Source: Bacteroidota bacterium
GTDB lineage: Bacteria > Bacteroidota > Bacteroidia > M30B66
Length of the DNA stretch: 64,000 bases
Assembly (NCBI GenBank): GCA_027490225.1
Contig: JAIXYK010000063.1
Coordinates: 107,690-171,689 of the forward strand
Direction: 5' to 3'
Shown here: in pieces, positions 46,301-54,831 of the stretch
Position numbering within the stretch: position 1 is the first letter of the stretch
Layout: each line of letters begins with the position of its first letter
Translations under genes and position numbers: made by a program
The notes under the pieces: generated by a model
The model's input: the letters and a program-made list of their open reading frames with translations, nothing else
Database searches by the model: none
Told to the model about the DNA's origin: nothing

Positions 46301-46918
46301 TTAAAATGCTGGTGAATCATGCAAAGAAAGCCAATTTTTTAGCTCATTTAAGTGCTTAATCTTTGTTTCTGTTCGCAAGGCAATATTTGTTTTTGTGAAG
46401 AAATTATGACTTTCTAAAAATCCTATTTGAATTTTATTCCATCCTAATTCAGTAAGATTAGGATTGTTGAATTTAATTTCCTCAAACAATTTACTTCCAA
46501 TTTCTTTAAAATCATTTCTTCCCAGGTAATCTAAATCTGCATCACATAAAATTTCTGAAATTTTATCCATCGGCGACTGCTTAATCTTAGTGGCCATAAT
46601 TGCAGCGCAAACTTCTTCAATATCTTTTTTGGAAAGAATTGTTTTTTTTAATTGCTCCTTGGCAATTTCACAGCTCACGCTTTCATGATCAAGCGGACTA
46701 AGTATAAATCCATTATCATGGTATAAAGCTGCAATCTTTAGCAATAACAATTCATGGTCATTTAGCCCTTCTGCATTTCCAATTCGTATGGCTTCATGTA
46801 ATACATCTTTTGTATGTTCCAAACTATGGTAATGCAAATGTTTAGGTAACTTTTCTGCTAATTGTTTAAAAACAATTTGTGATTGCGCCTCAAAAAATAT
46901 GTCGTAATCTGTATTCAC
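46301..46918 (-). CDS. HD-domain phosphohydrolase
   Basis: A 205-aa cytosolic protein with a GTG start. The HD-superfamily metal residues are H in LHYHSLEHTKDVL, the HD pair in ALYHDNGF, a later H in LDHESVSCE, and D in CDADLDYLGR. These occur in the usual order. HD proteins cleave phosphoester bonds, often in nucleotides or signalling nucleotides; the substrate is unknown here. It shows no (p)ppGpp synthase domain. It stands alone on the minus strand. Confidence 0.85.
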   Translation of the reverse strand: MNTDYDIFFEAQSQIVFKQLAEKLPKHLHYHSLEHTKDVLHEAIRIGNAEGLNDHELLLLKIAALYHDNGFILSPLDHESVSCEIAKEQLKKTILSKKDIEEVCAAIMATKIKQSPMDKISEILCDADLDYLGRNDFKEIGSKLFEEIKFNNPNLTELGWNKIQIGFLESHNFFTKTNIALRTETKIKHLNELKNWLSLHDSPAF

Positions 46919-46972
46919 TAAAAAATAATTTTAACAATAATATTAAAAATACGATGAATCACAATGACTGGA

Positions 46973-47581
46973 TTACTTAATTTCAAAATCAATCATTAAC
47001 TGATTGTTTAAGTAGCCTTTCAATTTATCGCCAATTTTTACGGCTCCAACTCCTGCTGGTGTTCCCGTAAATATTAAATCTCCTGTTTTTAATGTCACAA
47101 ATTTAGAAACGTAAGCAATAATCGCATCAACAGAGAAAAGCATATCTGTTGTATTCCCAACTTGTTTTGTTTCACCATTAATCTCCAAATGAAAAGGAAG
47201 GGTATTTATTTCAGAATGATTAATAGTGATAAAAGTTCCAACGGGCGCGCTGCCATCAAATGCTTTTGCTTTTTCCCATGGTAATCCTTTTTCTTTGCAT
47301 TGCTGTTGTAAGTCGCGCGCAGTAAAGTCAATACCTACTGTAACTTGCTCATAATAGTTCTTTGCAAATTCTTGTGAAATGTGCTTTCCCGCCTTGCTAA
47401 TCTTCACTACCAATTCAATTTCGTGGTGAATATCATTTGAAAAATCAGGTAAATAAAAAGGCTCATTATCTTTCAGCAATGCTGTATCTGGTTTCATAAA
47501 GAAAACAGGCTCAGCCGGAACAGGATTGTTCAATTCCTTTGCATGTTCAGAATAATTGCGCCCAATACAAATTATTTTCAT
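46973..47581 (-). CDS. fumarylacetoacetate hydrolase family protein
   Basis: A 202-aa short FAH-fold enzyme. It has KIICIGRNYSEHAKEL at the N-terminus, the metal-binding HHEIELVV (Glu pair), an Asp in VGIDFTARDLQ, and the LKTGDLIFTGTPAGVG motif near the C-terminus. This subgroup includes acylpyruvases and oxaloacetate decarboxylase/tautomerases of the FAHD1 type; the exact substrate cannot be read. Its ATG overlaps the upstream exonuclease gene by 4 bp. Confidence 0.9.
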   Translation of the reverse strand: MKIICIGRNYSEHAKELNNPVPAEPVFFMKPDTALLKDNEPFYLPDFSNDIHHEIELVVKISKAGKHISQEFAKNYYEQVTVGIDFTARDLQQQCKEKGLPWEKAKAFDGSAPVGTFITINHSEINTLPFHLEINGETKQVGNTTDMLFSVDAIIAYVSKFVTLKTGDLIFTGTPAGVGAVKIGDKLKGYLNNQLMIDFEIK

Positions 47582-48396
47582 CCTTTAAACTTATTGAGTA
47601 AACCGCGCATTTTAATTTTTTCGAGCGCACGTTTGGTCGACAATGCAAAATCTCCATTCATCATCCAATCGTAATAACTTGGCTCTTTTGCAAATACTTC
47701 TTCTACCCTGCGCCCTTTGTGTTTACCAAAGTTAAATACTTCTTTTCCTTCTTTATCATACACCATTCGTCCAGCAAAATCAACCCAATCTTTACTTGTA
47801 GTGAATTTAGCGAGTAAATCCATATCGTTTACAATTGGCATAGATTGATTGCCTTGCTTGTCAGTAAAAGCTACGTCTTTATATTTCTCAATCTGTGCGC
47901 AAAGTACTTCGTACGTTCCAATAACATCTGCTTCTGCACCATGCGCACCAATATGTTCACGACCTAAATAAAACTTCACTGCTGCCGAAAGCGTGCGTTG
48001 TTCCATTTGGTGAAAAATATTCTGGATGTCAATCAAATTACGATTTTCCATAGGGAATTCAATTCCTGCGCGGTAAAATTCTTCAATCAACATGGGCACA
48101 TCAAACTTATTACTATTGTAACCAGCAAGATCAGCTTCTCCAATAAATTCCATTATACCTTTTGCTAAAGCTTTAAAGGTTGGTTCTTCTTTTACGTCTT
48201 CATCATAAATTCCATGAATCAGCGATACTTCTGCTGGAATTGGAATGGTAGGATTGATGCGACGTGTTTTCATTTCCTGCTTTCCATCTGGGGAAATCTT
48301 TAAGAAACAGATTTCACAGATTCTATCTGCAGCAACGTTAGTACCTGTTGATTCAATATCAAAAAATACAATAGGTTTTTTAAGGTTTAATTCCAT
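47578..48396 (-). CDS. DnaQ-like DEDDh 3'-5' exonuclease
   Basis: A 272-aa protein. ExoI is VFFDIESTG (Asp13, Glu15), ExoII surrounds AGYNSNKFDVPML, and ExoIII is IGAHGAEADVIGT with the His-to-Asp spacing of the DEDDh class. The C-terminal segment FNFGKHKGRRVEEVF resembles the extra domain of ExoX-like nucleases. It may act as a proofreading or repair exonuclease rather than as the polymerase III epsilon subunit. It directly follows the E2 gene with no gap. Confidence 0.9.
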   Translation of the reverse strand: MELNLKKPIVFFDIESTGTNVAADRICEICFLKISPDGKQEMKTRRINPTIPIPAEVSLIHGIYDEDVKEEPTFKALAKGIMEFIGEADLAGYNSNKFDVPMLIEEFYRAGIEFPMENRNLIDIQNIFHQMEQRTLSAAVKFYLGREHIGAHGAEADVIGTYEVLCAQIEKYKDVAFTDKQGNQSMPIVNDMDLLAKFTTSKDWVDFAGRMVYDKEGKEVFNFGKHKGRRVEEVFAKEPSYYDWMMNGDFALSTKRALEKIKMRGLLNKFKG

Positions 48397-49701
48397 TTAA
48401 TAGCTGCGGTTGGGGTCAAATTGTTCTAAATAATCAGCTACTCTTCTTAGGAAAGAACCTCCCAAAGAACCGTCAACCACGCGGTGATCGTATGATAATG
48501 AACAGAACATTAAATGTCTGATAGCAATTACATCTCCTTGTGGAGTTTCTAATACTGCTGGCTTCTTTTTAATTACACCAACAGCCATAATTGCCACTTG
48601 TGGTTGATTGATAATAGGCGTTCCCATTACATTTCCAAAAGAACCAACATTGGTCATGGTAAACGTACCGCCTAAAATTTCATCAGGAGTTAATTTGTTA
48701 TTTCTTGCCCTATTTGCCAAATCGTTTACAGCCTTAGTTACACCAACTAAATTCATGGTGTCTGCATTTTTAATTACTGGAACAATTAAATTTCCAGAAG
48801 GCAATGCGGTGGCCATTCCAATATTAATATTTTTTCTTTTGATGATTTTGGTGCCATCCACCGACACATTTATCATTGGGAAATCTTTAATAGCACGCGC
48901 TATAGCTTCAATAATTATTGGAGTAAAAGTAATTTTTGTTCCTTCGCGTTTTTCGAAATCGCTTTTCACTTTTTCTCTCCACTGCACCATATTGGTTACA
49001 TCTACTTCAATAAATGAAGTTACGTGCGGACTTACTGCCTTCGACATTACCATGTGGTCGGCAATGAGCCTACGCATGCGGTCCATTTCTATAATTTCGT
49101 CGCCACCTCCAATAGAAACAGCTGGTGCCTGAGGAATAGTTCGTGCTGGTGTATCTGAAGTTTTCGGTGGAGCTGGTGCAGCTTGCTTTTGGTTTCGTTT
49201 AGGTAAATAATCGAGTAAATCGTTTTTTGTTAGTCTACCATCTTTGCCAGTACCGGTAATTTGCTCCAATTCAGCCAGGCTGATGTTTTCTTCTTTGGCT
49301 ATGTTTCTAACCAATGGTGAATAAAAACGCTCGCTTGAAGAGAAATCTGCTGGTGCTGCTTGACTTGCACTTGTTTCATGTTCTACAATTGCAGCTGGTA
49401 AAGGCACAGCAGCAGCCAAAGCTTCTGTTTTTTCTGCAACTGGAGCAGCAGCACTTCCATTGGAACTGTTAATTATTGCAATGGTTGCGTTCACTAAAAT
49501 AGTTTCACCTTCTTGGAAAAGTATTTTTTCTAAGATTCCCGCAACGGGTGAAGGTATTTCAGAATCAACCTTATCTGTAGCAATTTCTAGAACCGGCTCA
49601 TCCAACTCTATGCTATCGCCTGGTTTTTTAAGCCATTTAATGATAGTAGCTTCTGCCACGCTCTCGCCCATTTTCGGCATAATTAACTCAAACTGCGCCA
49701 T
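48397..49701 (-). CDS. 2-oxo acid dehydrogenase E2 subunit (dihydrolipoyl acyltransferase)
   Basis: A 434-aa protein with three domains. The lipoyl domain (1-75) has the attachment lysine in ATDKVDS (Lys44). The peripheral subunit-binding domain (about 129-167) has SPLVRNIAKEENI. The catalytic acyltransferase domain (about 195-434) has the HxxxDG motif in YDHRVVDGSLGG. It is linked by Ala/Pro-rich flexible segments. The single lipoyl domain and MGESVAEATIIKW start fit the branched-chain or 2-oxoglutarate complexes better than the pyruvate one, but this is not decided. E1 and E3 are not in the window. Confidence 0.92.
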   Translation of the reverse strand: MAQFELIMPKMGESVAEATIIKWLKKPGDSIELDEPVLEIATDKVDSEIPSPVAGILEKILFQEGETILVNATIAIINSSNGSAAAPVAEKTEALAAAVPLPAAIVEHETSASQAAPADFSSSERFYSPLVRNIAKEENISLAELEQITGTGKDGRLTKNDLLDYLPKRNQKQAAPAPPKTSDTPARTIPQAPAVSIGGGDEIIEMDRMRRLIADHMVMSKAVSPHVTSFIEVDVTNMVQWREKVKSDFEKREGTKITFTPIIIEAIARAIKDFPMINVSVDGTKIIKRKNINIGMATALPSGNLIVPVIKNADTMNLVGVTKAVNDLANRARNNKLTPDEILGGTFTMTNVGSFGNVMGTPIINQPQVAIMAVGVIKKKPAVLETPQGDVIAIRHLMFCSLSYDHRVVDGSLGGSFLRRVADYLEQFDPNRSY

Positions 49702-49801
49702 AATAATTCTTAATTTTTAAAGGCGCAAAATTAGTTTTTTTTAGACTGGTTTTGCTATGGTTTTTAGGAATTTGTTGGAAAGTTAAAAAACTTTACCGCA
49801 T

Positions 49802-49826
49802 AAAAAAAGCCATCGGACTGATGGCT
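49802..49826 (-). terminator. terminator of tRNA-Asn
   Basis: On the minus strand AGCCATC/GATGGCT (49820-49826 with 49808-49814) encloses a 5-nt loop and is followed by a run of seven T residues. It lies 9 bp after the tRNA 3' end. Confidence 0.8.
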
Positions 49827-49834
49827 GTATTTTG

Positions 49835-49908
49835 CTCCTCGGGCTGGGCTCGAACCAGCGACCCTCTGATTAACAGTCAGATGCTCTAACCGGCTGAGCT
49901 ACCAAGGA
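49835..49908 (-). tRNA. tRNA-Asn (anticodon GTT)
   Basis: A 74-nt cloverleaf on the minus strand. The acceptor stem is TCCTTGG with CCGAGGA (one G-T pair). The D arm is AGCTCAGCCGGTTAGAGC. The anticodon stem TCTGA/TCAGA surrounds CTGTTAA, with anticodon GTT. The T loop is GGTTCGAGCC. CCA is not encoded. The rest of the 313-bp gap (49702-50014) around it holds its terminator and no gene. Confidence 0.97.
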
Positions 49909-50014
49909 ATCGTTTTTAGCGGGTGCAATATTACTTGTTTTGTAATTTATCCGCAAGAATAAAATCGTAAAATCGTAATTTATTTAAGATTGCGCTGATA
50001 TTCAGTACTATAAA

Positions 50015-51835
50015 TTATTTAAACGCCTGCAAATTATAGAGTTTTCTATACTGTCCATCGCGCTCCAACAATTCTTTATGTGTCCCACGCTCCACAATTC
50101 GGCCTTCAAACATCACCAAAATCTCATCTACATGTTGTATAGTCGACAACCTGTGCGCAATAATTAATGATGTGCGCTCTTGCATCAGCTTATTCAAAGC
50201 ATCCTGCACCAAACGCTCACTTTCTGTGTCTAATGCGGATGTTGCTTCATCTAAAATCAAAATCGGTGGATTTTTCAGTACCGCTCGGGCAATACTTATT
50301 CTCTGTCTTTGTCCACCCGATAATTTATGACCACGGTCACCAATCATTGTTGTGTAACCATTTTCCATTTGCAAAATAAAATCGTGCGCATTGGCTATTT
50401 TTGCAGCTCGCATCACTTCTTCTTCCGTTGCGCTTGGCTTTGCTTGAGCAATGTTGTTAAACACCGTATCGTTAAACAAAATATTCTCCTGACTTACAAT
50501 TCCAAATTGCGTTCTCAAGCTTTTTAAAGTGGCTTGATTTAAATTCAATCCATCTATTAATATTTCACCGCCAGTAACATCATAAAACCTTGGTAACAAA
50601 TCCACCAAAGTTGACTTTCCCGAACCAGACTGCCCAACCAAAGCTATGCTTTTTCCCTTCTTTAATGTGAAACTGATATCAATCAATGTTGGCCCATTTC
50701 CATAAGTAAACTGTACATTGTTAAATACAACTTCGTTCTTAAATTCTCCAATATCAATTGCGTTCTCATGTTCTACAATGCTCACCGGTGCATCTAATAT
50801 TTCATTTACCCTTGCCGAGGAGGCTTTTCCTTTTTGAATATTATACCAAGCCTGAGAAATCATCTTTGCAGGTGGTAAAATCTGTGAAAACACTAAAATG
50901 TATGTCATAAAAATCTCTGGCGACAAATCGCCTGTTCCATTTAAAACAGCTTTTCCGCCCAACCACATTATAGTAACAATAACAGCAGAACCCAGCACCT
51001 CACTTATTGGAGAAGCCAAATCTTTCTTTCTGTAAATGCGATTCATCAAACGTTTTAAATCATTGTTGTTGGCCTCGAATCTATTGGTACTCGTTTTTTC
51101 AGCATTAAATGCTTTAATAATGCGCAAGCCACCCAAAGTTTCTTCGATTATGGAAAGTAAATCACCAGTTTTCTGCATTCCTTTAGAAGATGTACGCTTT
51201 AAACTTTTTCCAATTCTTCCAATTAACAGTGCTGACAATGGAAGTAATAGCAAGGAAATCAGCGTTAATTGGGGACTCATTACAAACAAGGTAATCAGAT
51301 AAACAATGATTGTTGGTGGGTCGCGAAATATCATTTCAATGGCGCCCATTACCGACCATTCTATTTCCTGCACATCACTTGTCATACGGGTCATAATATC
51401 GCCTTTGCGCTGCGAAGAGTAATAAGAAAGCGGTAAAACCAAAATCTTGCTGTAAAGCGCATTTCTGATGTCCATAATAATTCCATTACGAACAGGTGCT
51501 AAAAAGTACATCGCCAAATACCTGCACAAATTCTTAAAAAAGAACATGGTTAAAATGGTGAAACACATCCACATTAAGGCTGTTTCTCTTCCCGAAACCG
51601 CAATAATGGAAGAAATCAAATAATTAAAATATTGCTGAATCCAACCCGCACTCAAAGCAAAAGGAGCCAATTCAGCAACAGGTTTTTCGGTACCAAAAAG
51701 TAGCCCAAGAAAAGGAATGGCAAGGGTTATAGAGAATAATCCAAAAATTATCCCGAATAAATTAAATACTATGTTCAGGCTTACATATTTCCAGTAAGGC
51801 TTCACATATTTGAAGGTCGATGGAATGATTTTCAT
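50015..51835 (-). CDS. MsbA-type ABC exporter (fused membrane and ATPase domains)
   Basis: 606 aa from the ATG at 51835. The longer frame (to 51856) would start inside the promoter box at 51846-51853, so it is rejected. Residues ~15-310 form a six-helix ABC exporter domain. The ATPase domain has Walker A GQSGSGKST, signature LSGGQRQR, Walker B LILDEATSALD and the switch His in IAHRLST. It works as a homodimer flipping lipid or drug substrates; lipid A-core (MsbA) is plausible in this Gram-negative but unproven. Confidence 0.92.
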   Translation of the reverse strand: MKIIPSTFKYVKPYWKYVSLNIVFNLFGIIFGLFSITLAIPFLGLLFGTEKPVAELAPFALSAGWIQQYFNYLISSIIAVSGRETALMWMCFTILTMFFFKNLCRYLAMYFLAPVRNGIIMDIRNALYSKILVLPLSYYSSQRKGDIMTRMTSDVQEIEWSVMGAIEMIFRDPPTIIVYLITLFVMSPQLTLISLLLLPLSALLIGRIGKSLKRTSSKGMQKTGDLLSIIEETLGGLRIIKAFNAEKTSTNRFEANNNDLKRLMNRIYRKKDLASPISEVLGSAVIVTIMWLGGKAVLNGTGDLSPEIFMTYILVFSQILPPAKMISQAWYNIQKGKASSARVNEILDAPVSIVEHENAIDIGEFKNEVVFNNVQFTYGNGPTLIDISFTLKKGKSIALVGQSGSGKSTLVDLLPRFYDVTGGEILIDGLNLNQATLKSLRTQFGIVSQENILFNDTVFNNIAQAKPSATEEEVMRAAKIANAHDFILQMENGYTTMIGDRGHKLSGGQRQRISIARAVLKNPPILILDEATSALDTESERLVQDALNKLMQERTSLIIAHRLSTIQHVDEILVMFEGRIVERGTHKELLERDGQYRKLYNLQAFK

Positions 51836-51845
51836 GTTTATGCCG

Positions 51846-51853
51846 CAAATGTA
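51846..51853 (-). promoter_or_regulatory. -7 box of the ABC exporter gene
   Basis: TACATTTG on the minus strand is a full consensus match, ending 10 bp before the start codon at 51835. The leader would be only a few bases long. The box lies 22 bp from the rbfA -7 box on the other strand. Confidence 0.55.
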
Positions 51854-51875
51854 CATCTAAAACAATGGTCTTTAC

Positions 51876-51883
51876 TACCTTTG
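51876..51883 (+). promoter_or_regulatory. -7 box of rbfA
   Basis: TACCTTTG is a full TAnnTTTG match ending 5 bp before the rbfA ATG at 51889. The transcript would start at or very near that ATG, meaning a leaderless or near-leaderless mRNA. No -33 box was recognised. Confidence 0.55.
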
Positions 51884-51888
51884 TGCTT

Positions 51889-52230
51889 ATGGATAGTACA
51901 CGTCAGAAAAAAGTAGCCCGTTTAATTCAAAAAGAGCTTGCCGAAATATTTCTTTTGCAAAGCAAATCCTTATTCGAAGGGGCTTTCATAACAGTAACCA
52001 CCGTAAGAATAAGTCCCGATTTAAGTCATGCAAAAGTATATTTAAGTTTCTTTAAAGCCGAAAAACCTCAAAAATTACTCGAGCATATCACTTCAATTAA
52101 ACGCGAAATCAGAGGTCGCTTGGGCGATAAAGTTGGAAAACAACTGCGCATTGTTCCCGATTTCGATTTTTACATCGACGATTCACTCGATTATTATGAG
52201 AACATCGACCGCTTGCTCAAAACCACATAA
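51889..52230 (+). CDS. rbfA: 30S ribosome-binding factor RbfA
   Basis: 113 aa from the ATG at 51889. The longer in-frame start at 51865 is upstream of the -7 box and adds residues unlike the family. It is a KH-fold protein with RQKKVARLIQKELAEIFL, the VTTVRISPDLSHAKVYLS strand-helix unit, and RIVPDFDFYIDDS. RbfA helps 16S rRNA 5'-end maturation and late 30S assembly, with cold-adaptation roles in other bacteria. It is followed by a permease gene starting 7 bp on. Confidence 0.94.
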   Translation: MDSTRQKKVARLIQKELAEIFLLQSKSLFEGAFITVTTVRISPDLSHAKVYLSFFKAEKPQKLLEHITSIKREIRGRLGDKVGKQLRIVPDFDFYIDDSLDYYENIDRLLKTT

Positions 52231-52237
52231 ATAAAGC

Positions 52238-53443
52238 GTGAATTTTTCTTTTTTCATTGCCCGAAGGTACCTGTTTTCAAAGAAATCGACCAACGTAATC
52301 AATGTCATTTCTGGCATTTCGGTTATTGGAGTGTTGGTTGGCACTGCGGCTTTGGTAATATTACTTTCGGCATTTAATGGTCTCGAAAGTTGGGTCGTAA
52401 AACTGTACAATTCTTTTGACCCCGACATAAAAATTGAACGCGTAGACCACAAAAGATTTACCACACAAGAATTCCCTTTCGATAAACTAAAAAGTCTCCA
52501 AGAAGTTGCGTATGTGCTGCCAGTACTAGAAGAAAATGGAATGCTTACATACAACGAAGCACAATTTATTTGCACCATTAAAGGTGTAGCGCCTCAATTT
52601 GTAAGAATGAGCGGCATAGATTCCATGCTCAGCTCAGGGAATTTTTCTTTAAACGATAATAATCAACCAGCAGCTTTACTTGGACGAGGCATTGCTTACG
52701 CGCTTTCTTTCAACCTTAAAAATATGAATACCAAGGTCGATTTGTATGTACCTCAGTCCAATGCCGATTTTTCTACCAATCCGGCCGAAGCTTTCAAAAC
52801 TGGCAGCATCAACATCAATGGTATTTTTGAAATCCAGCCTGAATTCGACACCAAATACATCATCGTTCCGATTGATTTTGCGCAAGAACTCTTCAATCTT
52901 CCCGGTAATTTCAATAGTGTAGAGTTGCAATTTAAGCCATCCACAAAAAATAAAGAAAACCTACAGCAAACCATTCAAAGCCTCGTAGGTAGTAACTATG
53001 TTGTCAAAAACCGTTTCCAGCAGCACGAGCTACTCTATAAAATCATCAATTCCGAGAAATGGGCCGTTTACCTCATTTTAAGTTTTATTCTTTTTATAGC
53101 CATTTTCAACATCACCGGTTCTTTAACCATGCTCATTGTCGACAAATCATCAGATATCGCAACGCTCAAAGCACTTGGTGCCAATACCAAAACCATCAAA
53201 CAAATATTTTTTCTAGAAGGATTATTAATTTCAATGCTGGGTTTAATCATCGGTTTGTTCGCAGGGGTAATTATTGTTCAAGCACAAGATATCTTTCAAT
53301 TTGTACTCATCAACGATGTTGACCCTTATCCTGTAGTTTTAAAAACATTGGATTTAGTATATATTTCTGCCACAGTACTTGCTATTGGTGCATTTGCCGC
53401 TTGGTTTCCAGCAAACAGATTATTGAAACATAAAATTAAATGA
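52238..53443 (+). CDS. LolC/LolE-like FtsX-family ABC permease
   Basis: 401 aa from a GTG start (NFSFFIARRYLFSKKSTNVIN), the usual family N-terminus. It has one N-terminal helix (GISVIGVLVGTAALVIL), a large periplasmic MacB-like domain (about 45-270) and three C-terminal helices of FtsX type. The last of these surround SSDIATLKALGANTKTI. Such permeases pair with a LolD-type ATPase to release lipoproteins from the inner membrane; that ATPase is not adjacent. A hairpin and the copy 2 element follow directly. Confidence 0.9.
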   Translation: MNFSFFIARRYLFSKKSTNVINVISGISVIGVLVGTAALVILLSAFNGLESWVVKLYNSFDPDIKIERVDHKRFTTQEFPFDKLKSLQEVAYVLPVLEENGMLTYNEAQFICTIKGVAPQFVRMSGIDSMLSSGNFSLNDNNQPAALLGRGIAYALSFNLKNMNTKVDLYVPQSNADFSTNPAEAFKTGSININGIFEIQPEFDTKYIIVPIDFAQELFNLPGNFNSVELQFKPSTKNKENLQQTIQSLVGSNYVVKNRFQQHELLYKIINSEKWAVYLILSFILFIAIFNITGSLTMLIVDKSSDIATLKALGANTKTIKQIFFLEGLLISMLGLIIGLFAGVIIVQAQDIFQFVLINDVDPYPVVLKTLDLVYISATVLAIGAFAAWFPANRLLKHKIK

Positions 53444-53445
53444 TT

Positions 53446-53563
53446 GGGGGCTTCCCCCAGCGGCCATTAAACAGTCTGCAAAATGTGAAAATATTTTTCG
53501 CCGCTGCGGTCAGGCCTTCGCCCATACTACCCTCCTAAAGTCGGGCGGTATTTGGCTCAGTCC
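53446..53563 (-). repeat. dispersed structured element, copy 2
   Basis: Read on the minus strand: GACTGAGCCAAA (53551-53562), hairpin B TACCGCCC/GGGTAGTA (53543-53550 with 53525-53532), and GGCGAAGG (53515-53522). Stem A is CAGCGGC/GCCGCTG (53500-53506 with 53458-53464), around a 35-nt loop containing TTTTGCAGA (53475-53483). A separate GGGGG-CTT-CCCCC hairpin (53446-53458) abuts stem A. It fills the gap between the convergent permease and OmpA genes. Confidence 0.6.
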
Positions 53564-53609
53564 TTAAGCCAGGCAATGTTTCAAAAATAGTTTCTTTAGT
53601 TTTCTAAAA

Positions 53610-54638
53610 CTAATTCCCTTCTAAAATCTGAAACAACTCATCCAATTTAGGCGTGAGGATTATTTCAGTTCTTCTGTTTTTCTTGCGCGCTTCGGCAGTA
53701 TTCGCTTTATCAATTGGGAAAAATTCGCCTCTTCCAGCTGCTGTCAATCGGGTTTCATTCACTTTCGAACTTTGAATAATGATACGAACAATAGAAGTAG
53801 CGCGCAAAACACTCAAATCCCAGTTATCTTTTACCGCAGCACTTTTAATCGGAACATTATCAGTGTGACCTTCAACCAAAATATTAATATCTGGTTCTTT
53901 TTCCAGCAATTTTGATAAGTTTTTAATCGCTTCAGCGCCACGTGCATCAACGGTAATACTTCCAGATTCAAACAACAAACGTTCTTCTAAGGAAACATAC
54001 ACTTTCCCATTTTTCTGTGTAACATTTAAACCATTCCCCTGAAAACCAAGCAATGCATTAGACACCTTGTCTTTCAAAGCCTTTACTACAGAATCTTTTT
54101 TTGCCAATACAGATTCCAATTCAGCAACGCGTGCTTCTTTTTTCGCAAGAGCCTCCTCATTTGCCTTTAATTCTGAAGCCAAAATATCCATTTCGGTTTT
54201 GCGTTTTTCTAAATCTTCCAGTGAGACTCTTAGTTTATCTTCCTTCTTTTGCAATTCCTCTTGCGTTAATTGATATTGCCCCATCAATTTTTTATTATCA
54301 TCGTCTTTACCTTTCAGTAAATCGGCATTTTTGTCTAAAAGTAAATCGTAGGTGCTATTCAACTTATCATAATTTGTGGTAAGTCTCCTTAAAGCAATAC
54401 CAATTTGCATGGTATCGGTTGTTAACGATTTTACTTGTTTATTTAAATCATCAATTTTAATGTTCAGTTCTTTTTCTTTAGCTGTAAATGTCTCGTAACG
54501 GGCCTTCAATTCCGTTAAAGAAGAATCACAGCGCATTCTTGCAGATTTCATATCATCGAACTGACGCGCAGGAATACACCCCTCAAAATAGATAGAAAGC
54601 AGAATAACGGGTAAAATTAATTTAGAAAAACGATTCAT
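53610..54638 (-). CDS. OmpA-family lipoprotein with coiled coil
   Basis: A 342-aa protein with a lipobox at the end of its signal (IYFEGC, Cys21). A long alpha-helical coiled coil (about 40-190, Lys/Glu/Leu-rich heptads) leads to an OmpA-like peptidoglycan-binding domain (about 215-335). That domain has VEGHTDNVPIK, the Arg-containing RATSIVRII, and KNRRTEIIL at the end. It likely tethers the outer membrane to peptidoglycan or spans the periplasm. It sits alone on the minus strand, convergent with the permease. Confidence 0.92.
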   Translation of the reverse strand: MNRFSKLILPVILLSIYFEGCIPARQFDDMKSARMRCDSSLTELKARYETFTAKEKELNIKIDDLNKQVKSLTTDTMQIGIALRRLTTNYDKLNSTYDLLLDKNADLLKGKDDDNKKLMGQYQLTQEELQKKEDKLRVSLEDLEKRKTEMDILASELKANEEALAKKEARVAELESVLAKKDSVVKALKDKVSNALLGFQGNGLNVTQKNGKVYVSLEERLLFESGSITVDARGAEAIKNLSKLLEKEPDINILVEGHTDNVPIKSAAVKDNWDLSVLRATSIVRIIIQSSKVNETRLTAAGRGEFFPIDKANTAEARKKNRRTEIILTPKLDELFQILEGN

Positions 54639-54831
54639 GTTATAAAATAAGCAACAAACCTAAGTCAAATAAACGGTCTGAATTCAAAACAAATCACAAG
54701 AAATAAACATTCCATCGTTAAGAATTGCGCTAGTATTTTAAGCTATTCAAACAAGTATGGTTTCAAAATAAAGCAACTTTCAAAAATTGTTTTCGTTATA
54801 ATTTCATAACATTTCATTTTACACACAGGTT

